The notes under the pieces are model-generated. The model was not told the origin of the DNA and searched no databases. It was given only the letters and a program-made list of their open reading frames with translations. From Bacteroidales bacterium (lineage in GTDB: Bacteria; Bacteroidota; Bacteroidia; Bacteroidales; UBA1556), in contig WGCS01000012.1 in the NCBI GenBank assembly GCA_015493685.1, positions 1-41,535 of the forward strand: 41,535 nt of DNA, given 5' to 3'. The translations under genes and the position numbers were made by a program. Position 1 is the stretch's first letter. Every line of letters begins with the position of its first letter. Of this stretch, positions 15,529 to 24,420 are shown in pieces.

Positions 15529-17967
15529 ATGAAGATACTTTTTACTTTTCTTGCCGGCTTTTTATTCATCAATCTTATTAATCTAAATTCAGTTAAGGCT
15601 CAATCTTTTTTGCCTTATGCCAATGATAATTATTCCGGCGTTACCGGGATGTTTTATAATCCGGCTACCATAGCAGATAGCCGTTATAAGTTTGATATGG
15701 AACTTGCTGGTTTCTCCACAAGAATTGAAAATAACTGGTGGGCAATGGACCCTTCAGTATTGTATAAACCGGCTCAAATAAAAGACACCAACTTTCTCGA
15801 AAAGTATTTTAGCCCTATTCAAAATAGAGATTCAAAATATGTTATGCAGGCCTTTGAAGTGCGTCTGCTTAGTTTTATGGTGAATTTGAATAATAAGTCT
15901 GCACTGGGTTTTAGTATTAGAGCAAGGCAAATGATTAACTTCGATAATCTTGATCCTGATGCGGCTGATTTAATATTAAGTAAGAATAATGTGAGTGATT
16001 TATTCAGACATAATCTGGATTATAAAAATATGTCGCAAAGTGCTGTTGCGTGGGCAGAATACGGATTGTCCTATTCAAGGATACTTATTGATAACAAAAA
16101 GAACTTCCTTAAGGCAGGGATTACTGCTAAATTACTTCAAGGTATTGGAGCTATTTACCTTTACGAAAAAGAGATGAATTATTATCTTAATGATCAGGAT
16201 ACAGCCTTTAATGCTTATGCTGATGTTAAGTTTGGAGCAACCAGCAACTTCGAAGATATTCTTAAATATAAATTTGCTGCGATTCCTAGTATTGGTGGTG
16301 ATTTTGGATTTGTGTACGAATATCGTCCCAACTACAAAAAGTATCTTTATGATATGAATGGTAAAACTAATCTATGGAGAAAAGATCAAAATAAGTATCT
16401 TTTTAAAGTTGGGTTTTCCGTACTTGATTTAGGCTCTATGAAGTTTAAAAAAGAGTTTAATGGCAACGATTTTATTATTAATCAAGATACTATTGATTTT
16501 AATTCCATTGATGTTAATAATATTAAAGATCTGGCCGATAGTCTTAACAAAGATGGTGTGGTAGTAGGTACCGACCCTTATTTTAATTATCGTTTACCCA
16601 CAACTCTAAATCTAAATATTGATTATCGGGTAGCAAATCATTTTTATGTAAATTTATCCGGAAGATTGGCTTTAAATCAAGGGATAAAGCACTATTCAAA
16701 AGCCCATTATCTTAATTCGCTAAGTTTAACTCCACGTTATGAGAGTCGTTGGTTTGGGGCTGCTTTGCCTATGCGTTATAATCAGTTGAAAGAGTTTAAT
16801 GTGGGTTTGGGTTTGCGTCTGGGGCCACTGTGGGTAGGAAGTAATAATTTACTTGGGCTGACCGGTTTACAAAAACAAGTTACCGCAGTAGATTTTTATA
16901 TGGCCATTAAGATACCAATTTTATATCATGCGCCAAGAGATGCTGATAAAGATAAAGTCTCTGACGATTTGGATGAATGTCCTTATGATACTGGAAGCTG
17001 GAAGCTTAAAGGTTGCCCCGATTCTGATGGTGACGGAATAATTAACAAACTCGACGATTGTGCTTATACTGCTGGCTTGGCCAAGTTTCATGGTTGTCCC
17101 GATACCGATGGTGATGGAGTGCAAGATAAGTTGGATGAATGCCCTGATGTGGCTGGCTCTAAATTGTATGCCGGTTGTCCTGATACTGATGGCGACGGAA
17201 TAATAGATAAAAATGATACTTGTCCTCGTTTGGCAGGACCTAAAGTATTCTTTGGCTGCCCCGATACCGATGGCGATAGTATCCCCGATAATTTAGATGA
17301 TTGCCCCGAAGCTCCCGGCCTATTGGCTTATCATGGCTGCCCCGATACTGACGGTGATGGAATAATTGACGCTATTGATTTATGTCCTAAAGTAGCTGGA
17401 CTGGATAGCCTTCATGGCTGTCCCTATTTGGATACCGATGGGGATAGTATTCAAGATAAATACGACCAATGTCCTAAGGTTGCCGGACCGCGCGATAATG
17501 GGGGTTGCCCTTATGCAGATACCGATCATGATAGCATTCCTGATAAAGATGATCTCTGTCCAATGACTCCCGGACCTGTTTCCAATAATGGCTGTCCCGT
17601 TATTAAGAAAAAAGAACAAGAAATTATAAATACAGCCTTTAGTAATCTTGAATTTGCTACTGCTAAATCTACAATACTTAAATCTTCCTACGCTTCATTG
17701 GATCGTTTGGCCGAATTAATGAATAAAAAACCACAATTCAGACTCCTGATAGAGGGCCATACTGATAATGTGGGTAGAGAAGTAGCCAATATGAGTCTGA
17801 GTCAGAATAGAGCGCTGGCTGTTAAGAGTTTTCTGGTAGCCAAAGGGGTGAAAGCTTCGCGTATCGATACTAAGTGGTATGGCGAATCAAGGCCTATTGC
17901 TGATAATAAGACAGCTAAAGGAAGAGCAAAGAACCGTCGTGTAGAAATGACTGTTATTTTTGATTAA
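15529..17967 (+). CDS. Outer-membrane protein: DUF5723 barrel + TSP3 repeats + OmpA domain
   Basis: 812 aa. The signal peptide ends at VKAQ (residue 25). Residues about 26-465 form a DUF5723-type outer-membrane beta-barrel; the opening 'ANDNYSGVTGMFYNPATIADSRYKFD' region is its hallmark. Residues 471-690 are eight 27-residue thrombospondin type-3 calcium-binding repeats of the form DxDGDGxxDxxDxCP...GCP. Residues about 697-812 are an OmpA/MotB peptidoglycan-binding domain with the diaminopimelate-contacting Asp in EGHTDNVG and Arg in SQNRALAV. The protein probably links the outer membrane to the cell wall through a calcium-stiffened arm. It stands alone behind a 692-nt leader. Resembles major OmpA-like proteins of Bacteroidota; the barrel's ligand is unknown. 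Confidence 0.92.
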   Translation: MKILFTFLAGFLFINLINLNSVKAQSFLPYANDNYSGVTGMFYNPATIADSRYKFDMELAGFSTRIENNWWAMDPSVLYKPAQIKDTNFLEKYFSPIQNRDSKYVMQAFEVRLLSFMVNLNNKSALGFSIRARQMINFDNLDPDAADLILSKNNVSDLFRHNLDYKNMSQSAVAWAEYGLSYSRILIDNKKNFLKAGITAKLLQGIGAIYLYEKEMNYYLNDQDTAFNAYADVKFGATSNFEDILKYKFAAIPSIGGDFGFVYEYRPNYKKYLYDMNGKTNLWRKDQNKYLFKVGFSVLDLGSMKFKKEFNGNDFIINQDTIDFNSIDVNNIKDLADSLNKDGVVVGTDPYFNYRLPTTLNLNIDYRVANHFYVNLSGRLALNQGIKHYSKAHYLNSLSLTPRYESRWFGAALPMRYNQLKEFNVGLGLRLGPLWVGSNNLLGLTGLQKQVTAVDFYMAIKIPILYHAPRDADKDKVSDDLDECPYDTGSWKLKGCPDSDGDGIINKLDDCAYTAGLAKFHGCPDTDGDGVQDKLDECPDVAGSKLYAGCPDTDGDGIIDKNDTCPRLAGPKVFFGCPDTDGDSIPDNLDDCPEAPGLLAYHGCPDTDGDGIIDAIDLCPKVAGLDSLHGCPYLDTDGDSIQDKYDQCPKVAGPRDNGGCPYADTDHDSIPDKDDLCPMTPGPVSNNGCPVIKKKEQEIINTAFSNLEFATAKSTILKSSYASLDRLAELMNKKPQFRLLIEGHTDNVGREVANMSLSQNRALAVKSFLVAKGVKASRIDTKWYGESRPIADNKTAKGRAKNRRVEMTVIFD
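16939..17598 (+). repeat. Eight 81-nt tandem repeats encoding TSP3 modules
   Basis: Eight tandem coding units, each 27 codons (81 nt), with two extra codons inserted before the seventh (Tyr-Leu) and eighth (Tyr-Ala). Each unit carries an Asp-rich calcium loop (DTDGDG or a variant) and two Cys-Pro or Cys-x positions. The first unit (DADKDKVSD) and the eighth (DTDHDSIPD) are the most divergent in the loop. Unit number could vary by recombination between strains. Confidence 0.95.
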
Positions 17968-18327
17968 ATATAAGAACACTTATGTTGATAAATAGTTTGA
18001 CAATGGAAAATGCAACTTTAACGGCTATTCTCTTGTCTGTGAAATTATATTTTAAGTAAAGGAAAATACGCGTATATTAGCTGCATAAATAATTGTTGCT
18101 TTTTTTCGCAATATATAGCACAAACTAATGACACAAAACCAAATGTTAGATTTTCAATGTTTACAGGGATATTGTATGCTCAGGCGGTGGTGTTTTATAT
18201 GTTTAAAATATATTAATTCGGTAATATGGAGTTACATTACAATATTTTAATTATGCCCTTTGGGTCAATTTACGATTAAAAATTGTCATGCTTGTTTCAT
18301 ACTACCAAAACATAAATTGATAAGGAT
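17968..18327 (+). other. 360-nt non-coding region before the PorE-like gene
   Basis: AT-rich, no credible gene, and no exact TAnnTTTG box on the plus strand, unlike most other gene starts here. No terminator with a T-run follows the OmpA gene. What drives the downstream gene is not visible. Confidence 0.45.
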
Positions 18328-20826
18328 ATGAATGTGAGTAAAACCCTAATTGTATTATTAATCTTAATGGTTCCATTTGTTTCAATTGCACAAACAGCAA
18401 AGGATGCAGATAATGATTTTAAATACGAGCAGTACGCCAGCGCCTTGCCATTGTATAAAAAAGCTTATTCTAAAACTAAGAATAAAGTAGAGAAAAAGCG
18501 GATTATGTTTCAAATAGCTGAGTGTTATCGTCTTACTAAAAATACTAAAAAGGCAGAGACTCAATATCGTAGGTTGATACGAGCCAAATATCCTGATCCT
18601 ATAGTGCATTTATACATGGCCGAAGTGCTTAGAGACCAAGAAAAGTATCAATTGTCCATACAGGAATATAAAAAATATATTAAGGCTGTTCCGGAAGATC
18701 CCCGTGGTACTCTTGGATTGAAATCCTGTGAAAATGCCATCGATTGGAAAAAAGACCCTACCCGTTATCAAGTGTCTGCTATACCAAAAATAAATAGTAG
18801 AGAAGATGATTTTTCTCCTGCTTATGCGGATAAAAAATTTAGGTCTATTATGTTTTCTTCTTCGCGTAAAGATGTTGGTAATAAAATTGACCCGAATACC
18901 GGATTAGGATATACATCAATACTGATAACTCAAAAAGATGCTAAAGGCAATTGGTCCAGGCCCGTTTTGTTAGATAAGGACGGAAAGATTAATTCTGATA
19001 ATGCCAATAACGGTTCTGCTGTTTTTAATAGAAAGTTTAATACCCTGTATTTTACTCGTTGTATGGTAGCTAAAAAAGCCATATTAGGTTGTGGTATTTT
19101 TACTTCTTCCAAAAGAGGTAAAACATGGTCAGATCCTGTTTTGTTGCCCATAGCCGCTGATAGCATCAGAGTAGGGCATCCTGCTATTTCTAAAAATGAA
19201 AAGATAATGTATTTTGCTTCTGATTTACCCAATGGATATGGAGGAAGAGATATCTGGGTTGTAAAGAGAAGAAGAAAGAATAAAGCTTTTGGCAAGCCTA
19301 GAAATTTGGGCGAAGCAATTAATAGTAGTGGAGACGAAAGATATCCTACTTTGCGTCAAATGCGCGATGGTCATACTTATTTGTATTTTACCTCCAATGG
19401 TAGAGGTGGTATGGGGGGATGGGATATGTTCCGCTCAGAGTTGGTGGAAGGAAAATGGACTCCTGCTGTTAATTTAGGTTACCCTCTAAACTCTTCTTCC
19501 GACGACTTTGGTATCGTTTTTAGCGGTTCGCGTAAACTTAAAAAAGAACTTTCTACACGTCAGGTTATCAACTGCGAAGAAATGGGATTCTTTACCACTA
19601 ATCGCCCGGGAGGTAGAGGTAGATTTGATATCTGGGAGTTCTGGCTTCCTGAAATTGTTTTCACCCTTGCCGGAACAATCCGTGATGATCAAAGCTTGCA
19701 ATATTTACCCAAGGCTAAAGTTCAGCTCTCCGGTTCGGATGGTTCAAGCTTTATTACTACAACAGATCAAAGAGGTTACTATTTCTTTAATAAGGAACAG
19801 ATTTCTAAAAATACTACCTATACAATTAAAGTGTCTCATTCAGGGTATTTTGATAATTCCGGTACTGAAACCACCGTTGGAAGAAAACATAGTGAAGATA
19901 TTGTTCTTAATATTAAACTTGAACCTATTCCAAAAGAACCTATTCCTTTGCCTGAAATTCGCTACGACTTGGCCGATTGGCATCTTAAACCTCAGTATCA
20001 AGATTCATTGAATGGCTTGATTAGTATTATGAAAAATAATCCAACCTTTGTTATTGAACTGGCCTCTCATACTGACTATAGAGACTCCGAAGAGAATAAT
20101 AATAAGTTGAGTTATAAAAGAGCTAAGGAAGTGGTTGATTATCTTGGAACCAAAGGTATTGACTTGGAGAGAATGGTGCCCAAAGGTTATGGTGAAAATA
20201 GTCCTCGTAAGTTGTATAAAGGCTATAAATTTACTGCAGGACCTTACAAAGGTGTTAGCTTTGCCCCCGGAACAGTACTTACTGAACAATTTATTAAAAG
20301 TTTAGCTAGTAAAAAGCAGCAAGAGGCTGCAAATCAGTTAAATAGGAGAACAGAGTTCAGTATCTTACGCGATGATTATGTGCCTAAAAATTCCAATGAC
20401 AGTCTCAATCTCGATAGCATGAAGATAGAGATGAATCCCAATGAAAATAATGTACCTTTTGAAATGATTAATGATACTATTTTTGCGGAATGTATTATCG
20501 ATGGAAATACGTATAAATTTGCTTTCAATGGCCCTGATCCTGATCTTAAATTATCACTGGATGCTGTGATGGGATTGATACGCCAACATAAGCTTAGCAA
20601 AAATAGTTTTGATAATGGAGCCAAAGCCTTTACCGAGGATGGTACCATTAAAGATGGAGAGAAATTTATTATTCAGAGAATGCGAATAGGTGATAAAACA
20701 GTTTATGACCAAACCGCCATCTGCGTCCATGGACAGTCGGCAGCCGTTTCTCTTGGTGATGAAGTGCTTTCAGACTTCGCTGATTATTCCATTGATGAAG
20801 CTAAGAAAATAATTATCTTTGAATAG
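18328..20826 (+). CDS. PorE-like T9SS-associated protein (TPR-PD40-CRD-OmpA) with extra C-terminal domain
   Basis: 832 aa. Signal peptide to about residue 22 (VSIAQ). Residues about 25-140 are TPR helices; 155-440 a WD40-like PD40 propeller with FSPAYADKKFRSIMFSSSR, GHPAISKNEKIMYFASD and GDERYPTLR repeats; 444-540 a carboxypeptidase-regulatory-like beta domain (FTLAGTIRDD...LPKAKVQL); about 545-690 an OmpA domain (ELASHTDYRD, SYKRAKEVVDYL). This order is that of P. gingivalis PorE, a periplasmic/outer-membrane T9SS component that binds peptidoglycan, though Bacteroidota often carry several paralogues, so the exact role is uncertain. Residues about 710-832 are an added domain that resembles a retropepsin-like aspartic protease fold without its catalytic motif. 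A strong terminator follows. Confidence 0.85.
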   Translation: MNVSKTLIVLLILMVPFVSIAQTAKDADNDFKYEQYASALPLYKKAYSKTKNKVEKKRIMFQIAECYRLTKNTKKAETQYRRLIRAKYPDPIVHLYMAEVLRDQEKYQLSIQEYKKYIKAVPEDPRGTLGLKSCENAIDWKKDPTRYQVSAIPKINSREDDFSPAYADKKFRSIMFSSSRKDVGNKIDPNTGLGYTSILITQKDAKGNWSRPVLLDKDGKINSDNANNGSAVFNRKFNTLYFTRCMVAKKAILGCGIFTSSKRGKTWSDPVLLPIAADSIRVGHPAISKNEKIMYFASDLPNGYGGRDIWVVKRRRKNKAFGKPRNLGEAINSSGDERYPTLRQMRDGHTYLYFTSNGRGGMGGWDMFRSELVEGKWTPAVNLGYPLNSSSDDFGIVFSGSRKLKKELSTRQVINCEEMGFFTTNRPGGRGRFDIWEFWLPEIVFTLAGTIRDDQSLQYLPKAKVQLSGSDGSSFITTTDQRGYYFFNKEQISKNTTYTIKVSHSGYFDNSGTETTVGRKHSEDIVLNIKLEPIPKEPIPLPEIRYDLADWHLKPQYQDSLNGLISIMKNNPTFVIELASHTDYRDSEENNNKLSYKRAKEVVDYLGTKGIDLERMVPKGYGENSPRKLYKGYKFTAGPYKGVSFAPGTVLTEQFIKSLASKKQQEAANQLNRRTEFSILRDDYVPKNSNDSLNLDSMKIEMNPNENNVPFEMINDTIFAECIIDGNTYKFAFNGPDPDLKLSLDAVMGLIRQHKLSKNSFDNGAKAFTEDGTIKDGEKFIIQRMRIGDKTVYDQTAICVHGQSAAVSLGDEVLSDFADYSIDEAKKIIIFE

Positions 20827-20856
20827 ATTTTTATAGTATTCATTATGCTATTAGAA

Positions 20857-20889
20857 AAGCATTCTTCCTTTTGGAGGAATGCTTTTTTT
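20857..20889 (+). terminator. Rho-independent terminator after the PorE-like gene
   Basis: AAGCATTCTTCC, loop TTTT, GGAGGAATGCTT (12-bp stem with one G-U pair) followed by a T-run ending at 20889, 31 nt after the stop codon. A canonical intrinsic terminator. Confidence 0.9.
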
Positions 20890-20991
20890 GGTGGAAGAGC
20901 ATATTTTTGTTCTGCTTATTGTAAGTATAAAGGTTTATGTGCCAATCCTACATTTTAAATATAAAAAGATAAAAATATCAGTTTATTAACT

Positions 20992-20999
20992 TAAATTTG
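20992..20999 (+). promoter_or_regulatory. -7 box candidate before purM
   Basis: TAAATTTG matches TAnnTTTG exactly, 19 nt before the ATG at 21019, which would give a very short leader. A second exact box, TATTTTTG, lies at 20902-20909. No TTTG -33 element is seen at the right distance for the nearer box. Confidence 0.45.
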
Positions 21000-21018
21000 C
21001 AGCTCAATATTGATAACT

Positions 21019-22188
21019 ATGAGTGAACAGCTAAGATATAATCTACGTGGAGTTTCGGCATCTAAAGAAGATGTACATAATGCGATCAAGAATATTGATA
21101 AGGGGCTTTATGCCAGGGCTTTTTGTAAAATAATTCCGGATTTTATTACCAATAGCAATCAGCACTGTGTGGTGATGCATGCCGATGGTGCAGGTACAAA
21201 GTCTTCTTTAGCTTATATGTATTGGAAAGAAACAGGTGATTTATCAGTATGGAAAGGCATAGCCCAAGATGCCATAGTGATGAATCTTGATGACTTGCTT
21301 TGCGTTGGAGTAGTCGATAATATTTTAGTGTCTTCTACCATTGGAAGAAACAAAAATCTTATTCCCGGAGAAGTTATTAAAGCTATCATTGAAGGAAGTG
21401 AAGAGTTTATTGAAGAGATGCGCGCTCTTGGTATTGGAATATATTCTACCGGTGGCGAAACAGCTGATGTGGGTGATTTGGTAAGAAGCATTATTGTAGA
21501 TTCTACCGTTACTGCCAGATTGGAAAGAAAAAAGGTTATTGATAATGCAAGGATTAAAGAAGGAAATGTAATTGTTGGTTTGGCCTCCTTTGGAAAAGCT
21601 ACTTACGAAAAAGAGTATAATAGTGGAATGGGAAGCAATGGGCTTAGCTCGGCAAGGCATGATGTTTTTGAACATAGTCTGGCAGATAAATATCCCAATT
21701 CATACGATAAAGCGATTCCCGATGAGTTGGCTTATTCAGGAAAATTGAAGCTTACAGACAATACTGAAGTTGATGGTTTTGACGCTGCCAAACTTGTATT
21801 GTCTCCAACTCGTACTTACGCTCCTGTAATTAAAAAAATGCTGGAGCTATACCGTGACAAAATTGACGGAATGATTCATTGTAGTGGGGGTGCTCAAACT
21901 AAAGTGCTTCATTTTGTGGATAATTTGCATATTGTCAAAGACAATATGTTTGATATTCCACCTTTGTTTAAGATGATTCAGAACCAATCGAATACTCCAT
22001 GGCAAGAGATGTATAAAGTTTTTAATATGGGTCACCGGATGGAACTTTATACGGATGCTGATACTGCAAAAAAATTAATAGAGATTTCGGAGTCATTTAA
22101 TATTGAGGCTAAAATTATAGGTCGTTGCCTTGCAAATGACCATAAAAAACTGACTATTAAGTCTCACTATGGAGAGTTTGAATATTAA
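21019..22188 (+). CDS. purM: Phosphoribosylaminoimidazole synthetase (AIR synthase)
   Basis: 389 aa. Converts formylglycinamidine ribonucleotide to aminoimidazole ribonucleotide with ATP, the fifth step of purine synthesis; cytoplasmic. It belongs to the PurM/ThiL/SelD fold: HADGAGTKSSLA (ATP and substrate loop), the metal/phosphate segment MNLDDLLCVG, STGGETADVGDLVR and the C-terminal domain with CSGGAQTKVLHF and NMGHRMELY. Somewhat longer than the E. coli enzyme (345 aa), as usual in Bacteroidota. The ATG at 21019 (MSEQLRYNL) is preferred over an in-frame TTG 9 nt upstream. A -7 box lies just before. Followed by prfA after 96 nt with no terminator between. Confidence 0.92.
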   Translation: MSEQLRYNLRGVSASKEDVHNAIKNIDKGLYARAFCKIIPDFITNSNQHCVVMHADGAGTKSSLAYMYWKETGDLSVWKGIAQDAIVMNLDDLLCVGVVDNILVSSTIGRNKNLIPGEVIKAIIEGSEEFIEEMRALGIGIYSTGGETADVGDLVRSIIVDSTVTARLERKKVIDNARIKEGNVIVGLASFGKATYEKEYNSGMGSNGLSSARHDVFEHSLADKYPNSYDKAIPDELAYSGKLKLTDNTEVDGFDAAKLVLSPTRTYAPVIKKMLELYRDKIDGMIHCSGGAQTKVLHFVDNLHIVKDNMFDIPPLFKMIQNQSNTPWQEMYKVFNMGHRMELYTDADTAKKLIEISESFNIEAKIIGRCLANDHKKLTIKSHYGEFEY

Positions 22189-22284
22189 TAGTCAGTGATA
22201 GTATTGAATGGCAATTTTTTCTGTTTGAAAGAGTAATTTCTAATGAAATAATTGTATTATAATTGAATTTTAAAATATAGAGTT

Positions 22285-23355
22285 ATGTTGGATAAATTAG
22301 CGGCGATATATAATAGATGGCTGGAAATTGGGGAGCAGATGACAGATCCTGAAATTATTTCGGATATGAAGAAATTTGTTAAACTGAATAAAGATTATCG
22401 TGATTTGGAGCCGGTAGTAGAGGCTTATAAGGAATATAAAAATGTGGTGGAGAATGAAGCTTCTACACGTGAGATATTGACCAACGAAAAGGATGAGGAT
22501 TTTCGTGAGATGGCCAAAGAAGAGCTTAATGATTTGTTGAGTAGGAAAGCTATTCTTGAAGAGGAAATAAAACTCCTTATGATACCTAAGGATCCCGAAG
22601 ATGCAAAGAATGCAGTAATGGAAATTAGAGCAGGGACAGGAGGGGATGAAGCTAGTTTGTTTGCCGGAGATTTGTTTCGTATGTATTCCAAATATTGCGA
22701 ATCAAAAAAATGGAAAGTGGATATCGTAGATATTACTGAAGGGACTATGGGAGGCTATAAAGAAATTGTGTTTAATGTAAGCGGGAAAGACGTTTATGGT
22801 ACTTTAAAATATGAATCCGGTGTACACAGGGTTCAGCGTGTGCCAAAAACAGAAACCCAAGGAAGAGTGCATACTTCTGCTGCTACGGTTGCAGTGCTCC
22901 CGGAAGCTGAAGAATTTGATATCGACCTCAATCCAAGCGATATAAGAAAGGATACTTATTGTTCTTCCGGTCCCGGTGGACAATCGGTGAATACTACCTA
23001 TTCCGCCATCCGTCTTACTCACGAACCCACTGGAATTGTCGTTACTTGTCAGGATGAGAAGTCGCAGCTTAAAAATCTGGCCAAAGCAATGAGCGTTTTA
23101 AGAACACGTATTTATGAGCTTGAATATCAAAAGCACATGGATGAAATTTCTTCCAAACGTAAAACAATGGTATCAACAGGTGATCGATCGGCTAAGATTA
23201 GAACCTATAATTGGCCGCAAGGGCGTGTAACAGATCATAGAATAAATTTAACGATGTATAATTTGCCTTCTATTATTGATGGTAATATTCAGGAAATTAT
23301 TGATGCCTTGCAAATGGCAGAAAATGCAGAAAGATTAAAAGAAGAAATGGGTTAG
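22285..23355 (+). CDS. prfA: Peptide chain release factor 1
   Basis: 356 aa, normal for the family. Recognises UAA and UAG stop codons on the ribosome and triggers peptide release. The stop-codon reading motif is PKT (187-189, in [13 protein letters not shown]), of the PxT form specific to RF1; RF2 would have SPF. The catalytic GGQ is at 231-233 in [15 protein letters not shown]. The N-terminal helical domain (1-100) is complete. No programmed frameshift is seen, as expected for RF1. Located between purM and pyrF with no promoter box of the usual type, so it may be read through from purM. Confidence 0.97.
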   Translation: MLDKLAAIYNRWLEIGEQMTDPEIISDMKKFVKLNKDYRDLEPVVEAYKEYKNVVENEASTREILTNEKDEDFREMAKEELNDLLSRKAILEEEIKLLMIPKDPEDAKNAVMEIRAGTGGDEASLFAGDLFRMYSKYCESKKWKVDIVDITEGTMGGYKEIVFNVSGKDVYGTLKYESGVHRVQRVPKTETQGRVHTSAATVAVLPEAEEFDIDLNPSDIRKDTYCSSGPGGQSVNTTYSAIRLTHEPTGIVVTCQDEKSQLKNLAKAMSVLRTRIYELEYQKHMDEISSKRKTMVSTGDRSAKIRTYNWPQGRVTDHRINLTMYNLPSIIDGNIQEIIDALQMAENAERLKEEMG

Positions 23356-23410
23356 AGCTAAGGTCTATAGATATAATATTTTTTTGGCTAACAGTTTAAG
23401 GTGTTTTATT

Positions 23411-24280
23411 ATGACTAAATTTGAATTATTTGAACAAATTAAGAAAAAGGAATCATTTTTATGTGTTGGCTTGGATTCTGATATTAGCAGAATACCAAAG
23501 CATTTGCTGAAATTTGATGATCCTGTTTTTGAATTTAATAGGCAAATTATTGATGCAACATTGCCCTATACAGTGGCCTATAAACCAAATGTTGCTTTTT
23601 ACGAAAGTAGGGGCTCTAAAGGATGGAAAAGTCTTGAAAGAACCATTGACTATATCAATAAGATTGCTCCCGATGTTTTTACTATCGCTGATGCTAAAAG
23701 GGGTGATATTGGAAATACCTCAAAGATGTATGCTAATGCATTTTTTGTAAATATGGATTTTGATGCCATTACGGTTGCACCTTATATGGGGGTAGATTCA
23801 GTAACGCCTTTTCTAGAGTATAAGGATAAATGGGTTATTCTATTGGCTCTTACCTCCAATATAGGAGCAGCAGACTTTCAATTGCCTCGCCGCGATTTTA
23901 GTGAGGCCCTATACCGCTTTGGAATTCGTTCCACCCGTTCTAAAGCATTGTACGAAAAAGTATTGATGACTTCACAGGCTTGGGCTAACGAGGATAAAAT
24001 TATGTATGTTATTGGAGCTACAAAGGCAGAATATTTGGCTAAAGTAAGAGTGCAGATTCCTAATCATTTTCTTTTGGTACCGGGAATAGGAGCTCAAGGG
24101 GGAAGTTTGAAAGAAGTAGCTCAATATGGGATAAATAGGCAGTGTGGTCTGTTGGTAAACTCTTCAAGGGGAATTATTTTTGCTTCTCAAAATGAGGATT
24201 ATGCCGCCAAAGCTGCTTCTAAAGCGCATAGTTTACAAAAAGAAATGGCAGATTTGCTTAGAATACACAAGCTAATCTAA
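23411..24280 (+). CDS. pyrF: Orotidine 5'-phosphate decarboxylase (type 2)
   Basis: 289 aa. Decarboxylates OMP to UMP, the last step of de novo pyrimidine synthesis; cytoplasmic. Key motifs are LCVGLDSD near the start, VAYKPNVAFYES, the catalytic DAKRGDIGNTSKMYA (D94, K96, D99), the VAPYMG strand, and LVPGIGAQGG / LVNSSRGIIFAS for phosphate binding. Length and insertions match the type 2 (about 280-aa) OMP decarboxylases of Bacteroidota and Actinobacteria. The ATG at 23411 (MTKFELFEQI) is chosen; an in-frame TTG at 23384 has no support. It ends before a bidirectional terminator. Confidence 0.95.
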   Translation: MTKFELFEQIKKKESFLCVGLDSDISRIPKHLLKFDDPVFEFNRQIIDATLPYTVAYKPNVAFYESRGSKGWKSLERTIDYINKIAPDVFTIADAKRGDIGNTSKMYANAFFVNMDFDAITVAPYMGVDSVTPFLEYKDKWVILLALTSNIGAADFQLPRRDFSEALYRFGIRSTRSKALYEKVLMTSQAWANEDKIMYVIGATKAEYLAKVRVQIPNHFLLVPGIGAQGGSLKEVAQYGINRQCGLLVNSSRGIIFASQNEDYAAKAASKAHSLQKEMADLLRIHKLI

Positions 24281-24354
24281 CAAAATTAATATTAAATATT
24301 CGATGTGTTTTTCAGTAGGCTCTATTTGGAATGTGCCATGTTAGACTTACTAAA

Positions 24355-24404
24355 AAGAAGCAATAAAAAAAGCGCTGAATTTAGCGCTTTTTTTATTGCT
24401 TCTT
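24355..24404. terminator. Bidirectional terminator between pyrF and ilvE
   Basis: A perfect 22-bp stem (24355-24376 with 24383-24404) around a six-base loop GAATTT. The core GCGCT/AGCGC is flanked by seven A on one side and seven T on the other, so it can terminate transcripts from both strands. It sits between convergent genes, exactly where expected. Confidence 0.95.
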
Positions 24405-24420
24405 ATTTTATGCTATTAAC

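Noticed and set aside
16939-17598. Regular 81-nt repeats as a possible CRISPR array
   Set aside because: The repeats are in-frame protein units (TSP3) without fixed repeats or unique spacers.
21010-21012. TTG start for purM
   Set aside because: An ATG 9 nt downstream gives the expected N-terminus, MSEQLRYNL. The same reasoning rejects TTG starts at 23384 (pyrF) and 25800 (TonB receptor).
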